NCBI GenBank assembly: GCA_002270465.1
Contig: NQOF01000003.1
Location: 310,001-374,000 of the forward strand
Origin: Blautia hominis
GTDB lineage: Bacteria > Bacillota > Clostridia > Lachnospirales > Lachnospiraceae
Length of the DNA stretch: 64,000 bases
Direction of reading: 5' to 3'
Positions 7,884 through 17,356 of this stretch are shown here, piece by piece. How positions within the stretch are numbered: position 1 is the stretch's first letter; every line of letters starts with the position of its first letter. The position numbers and the translations under genes are program-made. A model generated the notes under the pieces. It was not told the origin of the DNA. It ran no database searches and saw nothing but the letters and a program-made list of their open reading frames with translations.

Positions 7884-10301
7884 ATGAAGAATTTTTTTGT
7901 TCCTGAACATGCTGTCATGGATTTTGAATTTTACGATAATAAAAAAGTACAGATGCATTTTCATCAAAATGTAGAATTGTTTTTCCTGCTGGAAGGAAAA
8001 GGTACTTTATTTTTAGACGAAGGTGAAATTGCATTGGACACAGGCAGTTATTTTGTTGTCAATGCAAATCGCAGACATGCATTTGAGGCTGAAGAGGATG
8101 TACTATATATATGTCTTCACATTAATTTTAATATACTAAATTTTTATATTGATATGAACCGTGTAATTTTTATGTGCGATTCCAATGCTGTGAAGCATGA
8201 TACAGACAAAAAGATCAGAGATAGTCTCACTAAAATGATCAACTGTTACTTTGCCAAGTCAGGGACCGGACAGGTTCATTTAACTACATTTTATTACGAG
8301 CTGCTGGATATCCTACTGAATTCATGTGTTGTTTATGGGGATGATGAACGGTTCAGCAGCCGTAAGAGTGCAGAACAGGACAGATTGAACCGAATTGTTA
8401 ACTATGTATATTCCAACTATCATAATGAGATAAGCTTGAATGATTTGGCAGACCAATTGTTTCTGTCAACCACATACCTGTCAAAATATATTAAAGACCG
8501 TCTGGGAATGAACTTTACGGATTATGTAAATAATATCCGGCTGTATCACGCAGTGGAAGAAGTGCGGGGAACAGATAAAAAAATGACGCACATTGCCATG
8601 GATAATGGATTTCCCAACATTACGGCATTTAATAAGGCTTTTAAGAAAATATATGACATGACGCCCATGGAGTTTCGGGAAAGAGAAAAACATGATCATG
8701 AGAAGGCAGGGAATGATGTGGCGAAAAATGCGCAGATTTCCAAAAAAGCAAGGTCTTATTTAAAAAATCAGGAGGAGCAGCATAGAATTCCCGAAGGTGC
8801 GGAACAGGAGATCCAGTATGTATTTGCGGATGCATATGAGCAGAGTGTTTATAATAAATACTGGAATAAATTGATCAATATCGGATACATGAGTGATTTG
8901 CTCCTGTCCGATTCTCAGCAGCACGTAGTCTTCCTGAAAGAAAAACTTCATTTTGAATATGTGAGATTCTGGGATATCTATGGGGAAGCCCTCCATTTGA
9001 ATATAGCGGAGCACGGGGAATCGTATAATTTTGGTACAATGGATAAGGTGTTTGATTTCCTGCACCAAAACGGAATTTATCCATACATAGAATTGGGATT
9101 TAAGCCTCTAATGCTGGTGGAATCATTGGATGGGTTTCTTGTTTCAAAGGAGCGGGAGATCCTGTTTCAGTCAGCAGAGGAATATGATGCTTTTTTACGG
9201 GCGTTTCTGAAACATTATGCGAACCGCTATGGAATTGAAGAGGTGGAAAAATGGAAATTTGAACAGTGGAAGGATACAAGATTAACGGATAACAATTTTC
9301 AGGGTTATTTTGAATTGTTTGAGACTGCATATCAAGCTGTAAAATCTGTGTCTCCCAATATTCAGATTGGGGGAGGCAGTATTCACCGCTCTTATGACGA
9401 ACCCATTGTTGAAAACCTTTTGGTACAATGGAAGAAAAGAATGATGTATCCTGATTTTATAACGATCTATTCTTACCCCTATAAGACCGGAGATGCAGGA
9501 CAGGCAATTGACCGGAGGCGTTCACAGAATCCGGATTATTTAAGGGAACAGATCGAGACTGTACGGGATATCTTAACACGCATAGGAATGCATGTGAAAG
9601 AGCTTCATGTTACAGAATGGAGCATGACAGTATCGAACCGTAACCCCATGAATGACAGCTGCTATAAAGGCGCCTACGTTATGAAAAACATCATGGACAA
9701 TATGGGAAAGGCTGATATGCTGGGATATTGGCTTGGCTCAGATATCTTCTCACAGCATAGTGACACAACGGGTATATTAAACGGCGGGGTGGGGCTTTTA
9801 TCAAGAGACGGAATAAAGAAGCCATCCTGTTTTGCATATGAGTTCATGAACCATATGGGAAAATATATGATTGGAAAGACAGAGAATACGCTGGTGACTT
9901 CCAATGGTAAAGATAATTATTTTATTGCTGCGCATAATTATAAACAGCCTAGTTATAAATACTATACAATACCGGAAAATGAGATCAATATCCAGGAGAT
10001 GGAGCAGTATTTTGATGATCTGAAGGAAAAAGAAATCAGCTGTCAGATAAAGAATGTTAGAAATGGTTCTTATAGAGTCAGGGTTGAAAAAATCAATGTG
10101 TTGGAAGGAAGTGCGCTGGATGAATGGATACGGCTGGGGAAATTTAACAGCCTGACGGTAACTGACGTAGAATATCTACGTCAGATATCAATTCCAAAAG
10201 TAAATATGTGGGAGTGCCGGGTCACAGATTCTGTTTTGAACTTTGAGTCAGTGCTGAATGCCAATGAAATACAGTATATTCAGCTCACATATTGTTTTTA
10301 A
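7884..10301 (+). CDS. AraC-family regulator fused to a GH39-like glycosidase domain
   Basis: An 805-residue fusion. Residues 1-135 form a cupin-like sensor (MHFHQNVELFFLLEGKGTL). Residues 165-265 form an AraC DNA-binding domain with two HTH units (ISLNDLADQLFLSTTYLSKYI; MTHIAMDNGFPNITAFNKAF). The rest resembles GH39 beta-xylosidase-type barrels (FEYVRFWDIYGEAL, YIELGFKPLML). The expected nucleophile is kept in TEWS (E578). The acid/base site, usually in a WNEP-type motif, reads FEQWKD (residues 459-464), so the Asn-Glu pair is Lys-Asp. The barrel may therefore be a sugar sensor and not an active hydrolase. It starts at ATG 7884 after GAGGAG. Its 3' end overlaps the convergent LacI gene by 17 bases. 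It could regulate the neighbouring operon. Confidence 0.85.
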   Translation: MKNFFVPEHAVMDFEFYDNKKVQMHFHQNVELFFLLEGKGTLFLDEGEIALDTGSYFVVNANRRHAFEAEEDVLYICLHINFNILNFYIDMNRVIFMCDSNAVKHDTDKKIRDSLTKMINCYFAKSGTGQVHLTTFYYELLDILLNSCVVYGDDERFSSRKSAEQDRLNRIVNYVYSNYHNEISLNDLADQLFLSTTYLSKYIKDRLGMNFTDYVNNIRLYHAVEEVRGTDKKMTHIAMDNGFPNITAFNKAFKKIYDMTPMEFREREKHDHEKAGNDVAKNAQISKKARSYLKNQEEQHRIPEGAEQEIQYVFADAYEQSVYNKYWNKLINIGYMSDLLLSDSQQHVVFLKEKLHFEYVRFWDIYGEALHLNIAEHGESYNFGTMDKVFDFLHQNGIYPYIELGFKPLMLVESLDGFLVSKEREILFQSAEEYDAFLRAFLKHYANRYGIEEVEKWKFEQWKDTRLTDNNFQGYFELFETAYQAVKSVSPNIQIGGGSIHRSYDEPIVENLLVQWKKRMMYPDFITIYSYPYKTGDAGQAIDRRRSQNPDYLREQIETVRDILTRIGMHVKELHVTEWSMTVSNRNPMNDSCYKGAYVMKNIMDNMGKADMLGYWLGSDIFSQHSDTTGILNGGVGLLSRDGIKKPSCFAYEFMNHMGKYMIGKTENTLVTSNGKDNYFIAAHNYKQPSYKYYTIPENEINIQEMEQYFDDLKEKEISCQIKNVRNGSYRVRVEKINVLEGSALDEWIRLGKFNSLTVTDVEYLRQISIPKVNMWECRVTDSVLNFESVLNANEIQYIQLTYCF

Positions 10302-11334
10302 CAGGAAGTGTGGATTCCCTTAAGATCAATTCCGTTTCCAAAAATGTGCGGCGCTTTGGTGTAAAGGGATTCTCGTATTCCTCAAGAAGATATTCAAACG
10401 CGGTATAGCCCAGTTCATAACGGGGCTGGCGCATACTGCTGATAGAAGGCGAAGAGGACGTGGCAATGGGGATATCATCAATCCCAATTATGGACAACTG
10501 TTCCGGTACACGAATATGAAGCCGTTCTGCGGCTTTGACTGCAGCTGCGGCATATATGTCAGAGATACAGACCAGAGCATCCGGTTTACAGCTTCGCAGA
10601 TATATTTCCGCCTGGTATATGGAGCGTTCCAGATCCATGTCGGGAAAACAAGACACAAGACCCGGATAAAAGGGGACATGTGCCTCACTGAGTGCTTTTT
10701 GATAGCCACGGTTTCTGCGGATGGTGAAGCCGAATGGCGCTTCTGTGGTGAGCATCCCGATATGGCGGTATCCATTTTCAGTAAAATACTTGGTGGCCCG
10801 ATAAGCAGTATCCATATCATTGATGGAAACATAAGAGATCTGGTCCATCTCCTCATTATATTCACTACACTGGACAACCGGGAAAAGAGATGTGAGTTTT
10901 TCCAGTTCAGGGGATGGAATGGTTTCGGTAGTAATAATACCGGCAGCGCCGTGGGACTTTAGCAGTGAAAGAAATAAATCCGAATTCGAGCTGCGGATAG
11001 GGGTATTATTGATCAATAAGTGATGTCCGTTTTTTTGTGCGGCGGTCTGCGCGCCGTCCATGATATCTAAAAAGAATACATTAGAGAGATGAGGAACAGA
11101 GAGAATGAAGAGCTGTTGCTCATTTTTTTTGCGTCGAAAACCGGTGGAAGACTGCTGGGCAGAGACTTCCTTCTTTTTTTCCGTATCAAAGGCCAGTGCT
11201 TCTATAGCTGCCAGAACCTTCTTTTGAGTTTTATGTGTTACCTGTTCAGGATGGTTGATGACCCGTGAGGCGGTGGCGGCAGAAACTCCTGCTTCTCTCG
11301 CAACATCATAAATGGTAGCCCCCTGTTTTTTCAT
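10285..11334 (-). CDS. LacI-family transcriptional repressor
   Basis: A 349-residue repressor. The N-terminal HTH is typical (TIYDVAREAGVSAATASRVINH, residues 7-28), followed by the hinge helix and a periplasmic-binding-protein-like sensor (Peripla_BP_3 type). C-terminal features such as IIGIDDIPIATSSSPSISSM and the RQPRYELGYTAFEYLLEE stretch are standard for the family. It is transcribed away from the glycoside operon that starts at 11521, with a 186-base intergenic region between them, so it is probably that operon's repressor. Its ligand is likely the imported glycoside or a product of it. A GGGGGA-type ribosome site precedes the start. Confidence 0.92.
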   Translation of the reverse strand: MKKQGATIYDVAREAGVSAATASRVINHPEQVTHKTQKKVLAAIEALAFDTEKKKEVSAQQSSTGFRRKKNEQQLFILSVPHLSNVFFLDIMDGAQTAAQKNGHHLLINNTPIRSSNSDLFLSLLKSHGAAGIITTETIPSPELEKLTSLFPVVQCSEYNEEMDQISYVSINDMDTAYRATKYFTENGYRHIGMLTTEAPFGFTIRRNRGYQKALSEAHVPFYPGLVSCFPDMDLERSIYQAEIYLRSCKPDALVCISDIYAAAAVKAAERLHIRVPEQLSIIGIDDIPIATSSSPSISSMRQPRYELGYTAFEYLLEEYENPFTPKRRTFLETELILRESTLPVKNNM

Positions 11335-11381
11335 GAAAATAATTCCCCCTTGTCATGGAAAAATAAAAATGTGATGCAAAA

Positions 11382-11431
11382 ATTTGATGTGTTTCTGAAA
11401 TATTGACTAAGATTTCCTATTTACATCAAAT
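11382..11431. promoter_or_regulatory. Inverted repeat and -35 box in the LacI/operon divergent region
   Basis: ATTTGATGT (11382-11390) and ACATCAAAT (11423-11431) form a perfect 9-bp inverted repeat around a TTGACT -35-like box at 11403-11408. The second arm would overlap the -10 region of the rightward operon. It is a reasonable operator candidate for the LacI repressor, by position and symmetry only. Confidence 0.45.
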
Positions 11432-11520
11432 ATATCACAACAAGCAATAAAATCACAAGAAGAATTTTGAACTATAGGAAGGTATAATTCTCTTAACAAA
11501 TGAGTTAGGAGGAAATAGAA

Positions 11521-12627
11521 ATGAAAAAATTGAAAGTTGCAGTCATTGGGTGTGGTGGAATTGCCAATCAGAAACATTTTCCGTCTCTGAGATCACAAAG
11601 TGACAGATGTGAGATGATCGCTTTCTGTGACATTATTGAGGAGCGTGCCAAAAAAGCAGCAGAAGAGTTCGGAACAGCGAATGCGAAGGTTTATACAGAC
11701 TATAAAGAAATGCTGAAAGATAAAGAGATTGACGTGGTTCATGTGTGCACCCCCAACGTGGCCCATTGTCCTGTGACAGTAGCGGCATTTGAGGCTGGCA
11801 AGCATGTTTTGTGTGAGAAACCTATGGCGGCAACAACCGAAGATGCCCAGAAGATGATGGACGCATGGAAAAAATCCGGTAAAAAGTTCACTATAGGTTA
11901 CCAGAACCGGTTCAGAAAGGATACGCAGATGCTCCACAAGGCATGTGCGGCAGGGGATTTGGGTGAGATCTATTTCGCAAAAGCCCATGCGATCAGAAGG
12001 AGGGCAGTGCCTACCTGGGGAGTATTTCCTGACAAGTCTAAACAGGGCGGTGGTCCGCTGATCGATATCGGCACTCATGCATTGGATATTACCCTGTGGA
12101 TGATGGACAACTATGATGTGGAGAGCGTGACAGGAACTGTTTTTGAAAAGCTTGGACATTTGAAAGCAGCCACAGAGGGAAATATGTTCGGCGCATGGGA
12201 CCCGGAAAAGTTTGAAGTGGAGGATTCCGCTTTCGGATATATCAAAATGAAAAATGGGGCAGTCATTTTCCTTGAATCTGCATGGGCCATCAACCTGAGG
12301 GAGAACAGAGAGGCATCCACTACCTTATGCGGAACGAAAGCGGGTGCAGAAATCATAGGCGGAATGAGCCAGGATGGAGATTACCAGCTTATTTTCAACA
12401 AGACATCCCATGGACAACTGACAGAGGAATCTTTGTCTCCGGGCGGTACTATTGCATTCTTCTCAGGCTCCTCTGATAAAGAGGAGGAGATTGAATGCGC
12501 ACAGTGGCTGGATGCTATTATCAATGACGGAGAGCCTCTGGTAAAGCCGGAACAGGCGTTTATGGTAACGAAAATATTAGATAACATATATAGATCAGCA
12601 GCAGAAGGGCATGAGATAAAATTCTGA
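11521..12627 (+). CDS. Gfo/Idh/MocA oxidoreductase, DgpA-like glycoside 3-oxidase candidate
   Basis: A 368-residue NAD(P)-dependent oxidoreductase. The Rossmann motif is VIGCGGIANQKHF (residues 8-20) and the catalytic EKP motif is at 99-101. The C-terminal GFO/IDH/MocA sheet domain includes GGGPLIDIGTHALDITLWMM. It opens an operon with an importer, two TIM-barrel isomerase-like proteins and a C-glycoside deglycosidase-type beta subunit. In that setting the likely job is oxidation of the C3 hydroxyl of the sugar on a glycoside, as DgpA does for puerarin. This is inference from gene company and general likeness. The start at ATG 11521 follows TTAGGAGG. Confidence 0.8.
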   Translation: MKKLKVAVIGCGGIANQKHFPSLRSQSDRCEMIAFCDIIEERAKKAAEEFGTANAKVYTDYKEMLKDKEIDVVHVCTPNVAHCPVTVAAFEAGKHVLCEKPMAATTEDAQKMMDAWKKSGKKFTIGYQNRFRKDTQMLHKACAAGDLGEIYFAKAHAIRRRAVPTWGVFPDKSKQGGGPLIDIGTHALDITLWMMDNYDVESVTGTVFEKLGHLKAATEGNMFGAWDPEKFEVEDSAFGYIKMKNGAVIFLESAWAINLRENREASTTLCGTKAGAEIIGGMSQDGDYQLIFNKTSHGQLTEESLSPGGTIAFFSGSSDKEEEIECAQWLDAIINDGEPLVKPEQAFMVTKILDNIYRSAAEGHEIKF

Positions 12628-12642
12628 TGGGGGAGAAAAAAC

Positions 12643-13827
12643 ATGAGAAAAAAAGTATTAGCATTTGCGTTGTCCGTAGTGATGGCAGCGGGTTTATGTG
12701 CTGGGTGTGGTAGTGATTCCGCGCCGAAGGAAGATGAAAAAACAGCATCAAAAGAAGAAAACAGTTCAGAGGTAACCATTGGTTATAACATTTTTGGCAG
12801 CGGACCGTACGCGCTTGGGATGCTGGCCAATAATACGGAAAGTGTGATCAAGGCATATGGGCAGGAATCCATGGCACTGGATGATGAGTTCTCTGTGGAG
12901 AAGATCATTCAGGATGTTGAAAATATGATCTCCTCAGGATGTGACGGATTGGTTATCTGGCTTCCGGCAGAGTCTCTATATCCAACAGTAGCGAAAATGT
13001 GTGCCGATGCGCAGGTTCCTTTTGTACTAAATGATAAGGTTCCATCTAATCAGGAAATCATAGATACCCTGCGGGAAAATGCTTATTTTGCGGGATGCTC
13101 CGCACCAAATGACAACGCATTAGGAAAAGGGTGTGCAGAATATGCTATCGAGCAGGGCTGGAAATCCTGTATCATTACCTCTTCCGCAGCAGGTGACTCC
13201 TCAGACACTCCAAGGATTGAAGGGTTCAGGGAAGTATTTGAAGCTGCAGGCGGAGAAGTGAAAGAGGAACTGCACGCCGATAATTTGGATGAAAGTGTGG
13301 GACAGGTACAGGATGCCCTGACTGCCACAGGGGAAGTGGACTTTATATACGGTACAAGTTCGGATTACGGATTAAATGCCTGTACAGCATTGGAGGGAAA
13401 AGGCGCGGATACGAAAGTGATCAGCGCAGGACTGGAGACAGAGGCGCTGGATGCACTGTGCAACGAAGAGAGTCCGCTTGTATATCTTGCGGGGGACAGC
13501 TGGGTGTCAGGGATTTACTCCACTATCCTTCTGGAGAATGCAATTGCCGGAACTCCGGTTCAGGATGAAGACGGAAATGTCCCCTGGATTGACAATGTTG
13601 CACCTTTCCAGATTCTCCCGGAGGAGTATGAGCTGTATACGACCTGTTTTATTGATAATCTGTGCTATTCGGATGAAGAATTATTGGCTATGAACGGAAT
13701 TGATTATGACTCCTTTATGGAGATTGTAAACAATTACAGCTTCGAGGACAGGGTAAAAGCGAAACTGGACGAAGGTCTTATTACTCAGGAAGATATTGAT
13801 GCGGCAGGGCTTACCATACAAGATTGA
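12643..13827 (+). CDS. Sugar ABC transporter substrate-binding lipoprotein (Peripla_BP_4 type)
   Basis: A 394-residue lipoprotein. The signal peptide ends in the lipobox LCAGC, giving lipidated C22, followed by a charged, flexible linker. The fold is the ribose/galactose-binding type: paired Rossmann-like lobes with stretches such as DVENMISSGCDGLVIWLPAES and AGDSSDTPRIEGFREVFEAAGG. It captures the ligand outside the membrane and delivers it to the two permeases encoded downstream. It follows the DgpA-like gene by 15 bases, so it shares the transcript. The ligand is probably a glycoside, by context. A stable hairpin follows the gene, as is common after highly expressed binding proteins. Confidence 0.88.
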   Translation: MRKKVLAFALSVVMAAGLCAGCGSDSAPKEDEKTASKEENSSEVTIGYNIFGSGPYALGMLANNTESVIKAYGQESMALDDEFSVEKIIQDVENMISSGCDGLVIWLPAESLYPTVAKMCADAQVPFVLNDKVPSNQEIIDTLRENAYFAGCSAPNDNALGKGCAEYAIEQGWKSCIITSSAAGDSSDTPRIEGFREVFEAAGGEVKEELHADNLDESVGQVQDALTATGEVDFIYGTSSDYGLNACTALEGKGADTKVISAGLETEALDALCNEESPLVYLAGDSWVSGIYSTILLENAIAGTPVQDEDGNVPWIDNVAPFQILPEEYELYTTCFIDNLCYSDEELLAMNGIDYDSFMEIVNNYSFEDRVKAKLDEGLITQEDIDAAGLTIQD

Positions 13828-13844
13828 TCGTTACTGGTGATTAC

Positions 13845-13875
13845 ATACAGCGCCGCCGCCTATGGCGGCCTGTAT
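13845..13875 (+). promoter_or_regulatory. mRNA hairpin between binding protein and permease genes
   Basis: ATACAG/CTGTAT and GCCGCC/GGCGGC form a two-part stem with a four-base bulge and a three-base loop. No T-tract follows, and the AGGAGG site for the next gene comes right after. It is more likely an mRNA-stabilising or processing structure than a terminator. Confidence 0.55.
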
Positions 13876-13891
13876 CTTATAGGAGGATATC

Positions 13892-14848
13892 ATGGCTGGA
13901 AGTAAGAAAAAAATAAAAGCCCAAATTTTATTGTTATGCGCTTTCCTGGCCGTTTTTCTTATCTGCAATCTTATTTTCAAAGGAAAACTGCTGACACCGG
14001 ATAATATGAAAACCATTGTATCTCATGCGATATTTCCTATTTTTACAGCCTGGGGTATGAGCTTCATCTTTACAACCGGAATTATTGATCTGTCAATCGG
14101 CGCCAATATTCTTCTCTCGGCAAACATAGGGGCATATTGTGCAGAGACATTGAAAATGGGTTACATAGGGTTATTTCTTGGCACTATTGTGACTTCTGTC
14201 ATCATTGAACATTTATGTGTCCGGTGCAGCCAGACACTCAGGATTCCCGCATGGATCTCAGGCATCGGCGCGGCTTTGATCGTGGAAGCAATCCTGTCCC
14301 AGTGGGCAACTGTTTTGACGGGAATGGGAGGAAAGCTTCCTATTCTGAAGAACTATAAGATGTTTGGCAGAATGCCGGCAATGGCTGTTTTGATGCTGGC
14401 CGGGTTAGCAGCTGCATACTTTCTGTTTGAAAAAACAAAAATCGGAATCAATTTACATGCCATCGGCGGCAATTCTTCCGTGGCTGAGGTAATGGGCATC
14501 AACACGAAAAGAACAATCTTTATCTCAACGATGATTGGCGGGATTTTTATCGGGCTGGCGGCATTAGTTCAAATCAGCTTTTCCGGCAAACTGCTCAGTA
14601 CAAGCGGACTTGGGAGTTTAAACACTATATTCAAAGCACTGGCAACAGTCCTTTTGGCAGAGTCCATTCAGAATATTGTCCCAACACCAATTGGAATCGT
14701 ATTCAGCGGAATTGCCATTACCGGTATGTTTAATATCCTGACCTTGTTCGGGGTACCGTCAGGTACTTGGCAGCAGTTTACACTGGGCATTGTTGTTGTT
14801 ATTTGTGGGATTTTATCACACCTGAAAGAGAAAGAGGTGGTGAAATAA
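13892..14848 (+). CDS. Ribose-type ABC transporter permease 1
   Basis: A 318-residue integral membrane protein of the BPD_transp_2 (RbsC-like) type with about eight to ten hydrophobic segments. Family landmarks include FTTGIIDLSIGANILLSANIG near residues 63-83 and LHAIGGNSSVAEVMGI, the usual cytoplasmic coupling loop. It forms the membrane channel with the second permease encoded downstream. The start at ATG 13892 follows AGGAGG. Its TAA stop overlaps the ATPase start codon (TAATG at 14846-14850), showing tight coupling. Having two different permeases instead of a homodimer is typical of many Clostridia sugar importers. Confidence 0.88.
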   Translation: MAGSKKKIKAQILLLCAFLAVFLICNLIFKGKLLTPDNMKTIVSHAIFPIFTAWGMSFIFTTGIIDLSIGANILLSANIGAYCAETLKMGYIGLFLGTIVTSVIIEHLCVRCSQTLRIPAWISGIGAALIVEAILSQWATVLTGMGGKLPILKNYKMFGRMPAMAVLMLAGLAAAYFLFEKTKIGINLHAIGGNSSVAEVMGINTKRTIFISTMIGGIFIGLAALVQISFSGKLLSTSGLGSLNTIFKALATVLLAESIQNIVPTPIGIVFSGIAITGMFNILTLFGVPSGTWQQFTLGIVVVICGILSHLKEKEVVK

Positions 14849-16353
14849 TGGCAGATGAATTATTGAGAGTAGAAAAATTGAACAAAAGCTTTGGTGTCAC
14901 ACATGCCAATAAAAATATCACAATGACTTTGGATCAGGGAGAGATCAGAGGGTTAGCAGGTGAGAATGGTTCCGGAAAATCCACACTTACGTCCATGATC
15001 AGTGGGATGCAGGCCTTTGATTCCGGTAAAATGTTTATTCATGGGAAGGAATATGCACCTCATAATCCATTAGAGGCGAATGAATATAAAGTATCCATGG
15101 TGGTGCAGGAGCTTGGTGTAATTACCAGCCTGAGCGGTGCTAAGAATCTTTTCCTGGGCAAAATGGAGTCATTCACAGCCCTGGGCATCGTGAATACAAG
15201 AAAAATGGTGAAAGCGGCAAGAGATATCTTTGCGGAGTGGGGCCTGGGAGAAGTTCCGCTGGAAATCCCGGCAGCACATCTGACAATGGAGCAGAGAAAA
15301 CTGATAGAACTTGCAAGAGCGTTGTCCATTGACCCGGATTTACTGGTTCTGGATGAGATCACACAATCCCTGTCTCATGATACCAGGCAGATCATCTATC
15401 ATCTGAAGGATAAATTTAAAAAGCGTCACAAGTCCATGATCATTATCTCCCATGATCTGGAGGAAACTGTGGATATCTGTGACAGTATTACCGTCCTTCG
15501 TGATGGTGAAGTTGTGACCACAGTAAGTACAGAGGAGATCACCACGGATGACTTGAAGCAGTATATGATCGGACGGAAACTGGAAGGGGATTATTACAGG
15601 ACGGATGAAAGCGCTGATTATGAGGATGAAGTTTTACTGGAAGTAAAAGATTTGGGGTTAAAGAACGGAAAACTCAAAAATATTTCATTTGAGTTGCATA
15701 AAGGAGAAATACTGGCGGTCTGCGGCCTCAGTGATGCCGGGATCCATACCCTGGGAAGTGCCATTTTTGGTATGGAGGAGGGGCGGACCGGGACTGTAAC
15801 CGATAAAAACAGCGGCAAAGAACTGAAAACACCACTTCATATGATCCGGCAGCAGGGCGCCTACCTGTCAAAAAACAGAGATGAGGAGGGCCTGATGCTT
15901 CAGGCATCCATAAGAGACAATCTATATATTCCTTCTGCAAATGAACTGGCAGGTTTTCTTGGATATACAAAGAAGAGGGATATCAATGGTTTTGCACAGA
16001 AGGCATACGATGATTTTGATGTGAAGGCCACAGGGATCATGCAGCCTATCGGACGGCTCAGCGGTGGAAACAAGCAAAAAATCAATTTGGGCAGATGGCT
16101 TTCAAAAGATTTGAAATACATGATATTGGATTGCCCCACGCGGGGAGTCGATATAGGCGTCAAAGCATATATTTATGATATTCTTCGTAAGCAGAAAAAG
16201 GAGGGCGTTGGATTTATACTGATTTCCGATGAACTTCCGGAGGCAATCGGAATGGCAGACCGGATTTTGATCCTTAACAATGGAGAAATAAAAGGGGAAA
16301 TGACCCGTGGAAGTAATTTCTCGGAAAGTAAAATTATAGAGGTGATGATCTGA
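14848..16353 (+). CDS. Ribose-type ABC transporter double ATP-binding protein
   Basis: A 501-residue protein with two ABC domains in RbsA/MglA style. Domain 1 has Walker A GENGSGKST (39-47), a degenerate signature LTMEQRK and Walker B LLVLDEIT with the catalytic Glu kept. Domain 2 has a degenerate Walker A, as is usual in this family, a good LSGGNKQK signature, and Walker B MILDCPTRGVDIG, where C429 replaces the expected Glu. Thus one ATP site looks catalytic and the other impaired. The start at ATG 14848 overlaps the permease stop; an in-frame extension back to 14767 would lie inside the permease gene and lacks a ribosome site. TGATG at 16351-16355 couples it to the next gene. Confidence 0.9.
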   Translation: MADELLRVEKLNKSFGVTHANKNITMTLDQGEIRGLAGENGSGKSTLTSMISGMQAFDSGKMFIHGKEYAPHNPLEANEYKVSMVVQELGVITSLSGAKNLFLGKMESFTALGIVNTRKMVKAARDIFAEWGLGEVPLEIPAAHLTMEQRKLIELARALSIDPDLLVLDEITQSLSHDTRQIIYHLKDKFKKRHKSMIIISHDLEETVDICDSITVLRDGEVVTTVSTEEITTDDLKQYMIGRKLEGDYYRTDESADYEDEVLLEVKDLGLKNGKLKNISFELHKGEILAVCGLSDAGIHTLGSAIFGMEEGRTGTVTDKNSGKELKTPLHMIRQQGAYLSKNRDEEGLMLQASIRDNLYIPSANELAGFLGYTKKRDINGFAQKAYDDFDVKATGIMQPIGRLSGGNKQKINLGRWLSKDLKYMILDCPTRGVDIGVKAYIYDILRKQKKEGVGFILISDELPEAIGMADRILILNNGEIKGEMTRGSNFSESKIIEVMI

Positions 16354-17288
16354 TGAAAAAAACTAAATTTAAAGTGGAAGAGTTATTGCCTTTTATCATT
16401 CTGCTGTTGCTTATCCTAATTTTCAGTATTACCACGGGAGGCAAAGTATTCGCCCCCAATAATATCATGATCATTATCAAACAGACCCTGAATGTGATCA
16501 TTGCGGGGCTGGGGCTTATCTTTGTGGCATCCATGGGAGCAACAGACATTACACAGGGTTCACTGGTAGCTGTCTGTGCAGCGGCAGCTGTCATTGTTGC
16601 TGCCGACCATTCTGTTGTGCTTGCAATTCCGGCCGCCATTGTAATAGGTATCCTGTCAGGCTTTTTTCTTGGGTTTGTGAATGCAAGGTTTAAAGTGTCA
16701 TCCTTTATGGTTTCTCTTGCAATCCTCATTGCACTCCGGGGACTTGTCAGCGCGATTTTAGGTTCCAGATCGGTTATGCTGCCATTATCGCTGATGAAGC
16801 TGGATGAGACAGGGATCAAGCTTCCCATTGTGATTCTTCTTGTATTGGTAATGGGATTTATATTCAATAAAACACCTTTTGGGGCCTACTGCAAAGGCAT
16901 TGGAGAAAGTGAGAATGCAGTGCAGTTTGCCGGTGTAAATGTAACAAAGGTGAAAATCATGGCATTTATGATATCGGGCCTGATGACCGGAATTGCAAGT
17001 TTGTTCGTATTGGCCCGCGTGGGAGGCTCCAGCAATGTACTGGGGATTGGTTTTGAGATGAGGATCCTTATGGCAATGTACATAGGAGGTGTACCGGTCC
17101 GGGGCGGTACGGGAACGAAGATCTATAAATTGATCATAGGGGCATTTATGATCACCCTGCTGGAAAGCGGACTGACCATTACAGGGGCCAGCGGCTCATA
17201 TACCCAGATGATCCGGGGTGCGGTATTACTTCTGGTTGTATATATTATGGGTGTGATGCAGCGTAGGTTTTCACCCCAGGCAGGTTGA
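16353..17288 (+). CDS. Ribose-type ABC transporter permease 2
   Basis: A 311-residue BPD_transp_2-type membrane protein, the likely heterodimer partner of the permease at 13892. Hydrophobic segments alternate with short loops. The family patterns GLIFVASMGATDITQGSLVAVCAA and YCKGIGESENAVQFAGVNVTKVK are visible, the latter in the ATPase coupling loop. It starts at ATG 16353, one base inside the ATPase stop. The substrate is not encoded in recognisable residues; the operon suggests a sugar-bearing compound. Confidence 0.88.
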   Translation: MKKTKFKVEELLPFIILLLLILIFSITTGGKVFAPNNIMIIIKQTLNVIIAGLGLIFVASMGATDITQGSLVAVCAAAAVIVAADHSVVLAIPAAIVIGILSGFFLGFVNARFKVSSFMVSLAILIALRGLVSAILGSRSVMLPLSLMKLDETGIKLPIVILLVLVMGFIFNKTPFGAYCKGIGESENAVQFAGVNVTKVKIMAFMISGLMTGIASLFVLARVGGSSNVLGIGFEMRILMAMYIGGVPVRGGTGTKIYKLIIGAFMITLLESGLTITGASGSYTQMIRGAVLLLVVYIMGVMQRRFSPQAG

Positions 17289-17356
17289 GATCACAGTTTA
17301 AAGGACTGCATTTTAAGAGTTGTAAACAGCAGCGATTTGAGAAAGAAGGGATTGAA

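Noticed and set aside
10516-10962. A 148-residue plus-strand frame
   Set aside because: It lies antisense inside the LacI gene, which has clear HTH and sensor motifs; the frame is a by-product.
11593-12159. A 188-residue minus-strand frame
   Set aside because: It is antisense to the Gfo/Idh/MocA gene, whose EKP and Rossmann motifs are clear; its translation is rich in His and Cys without pattern.
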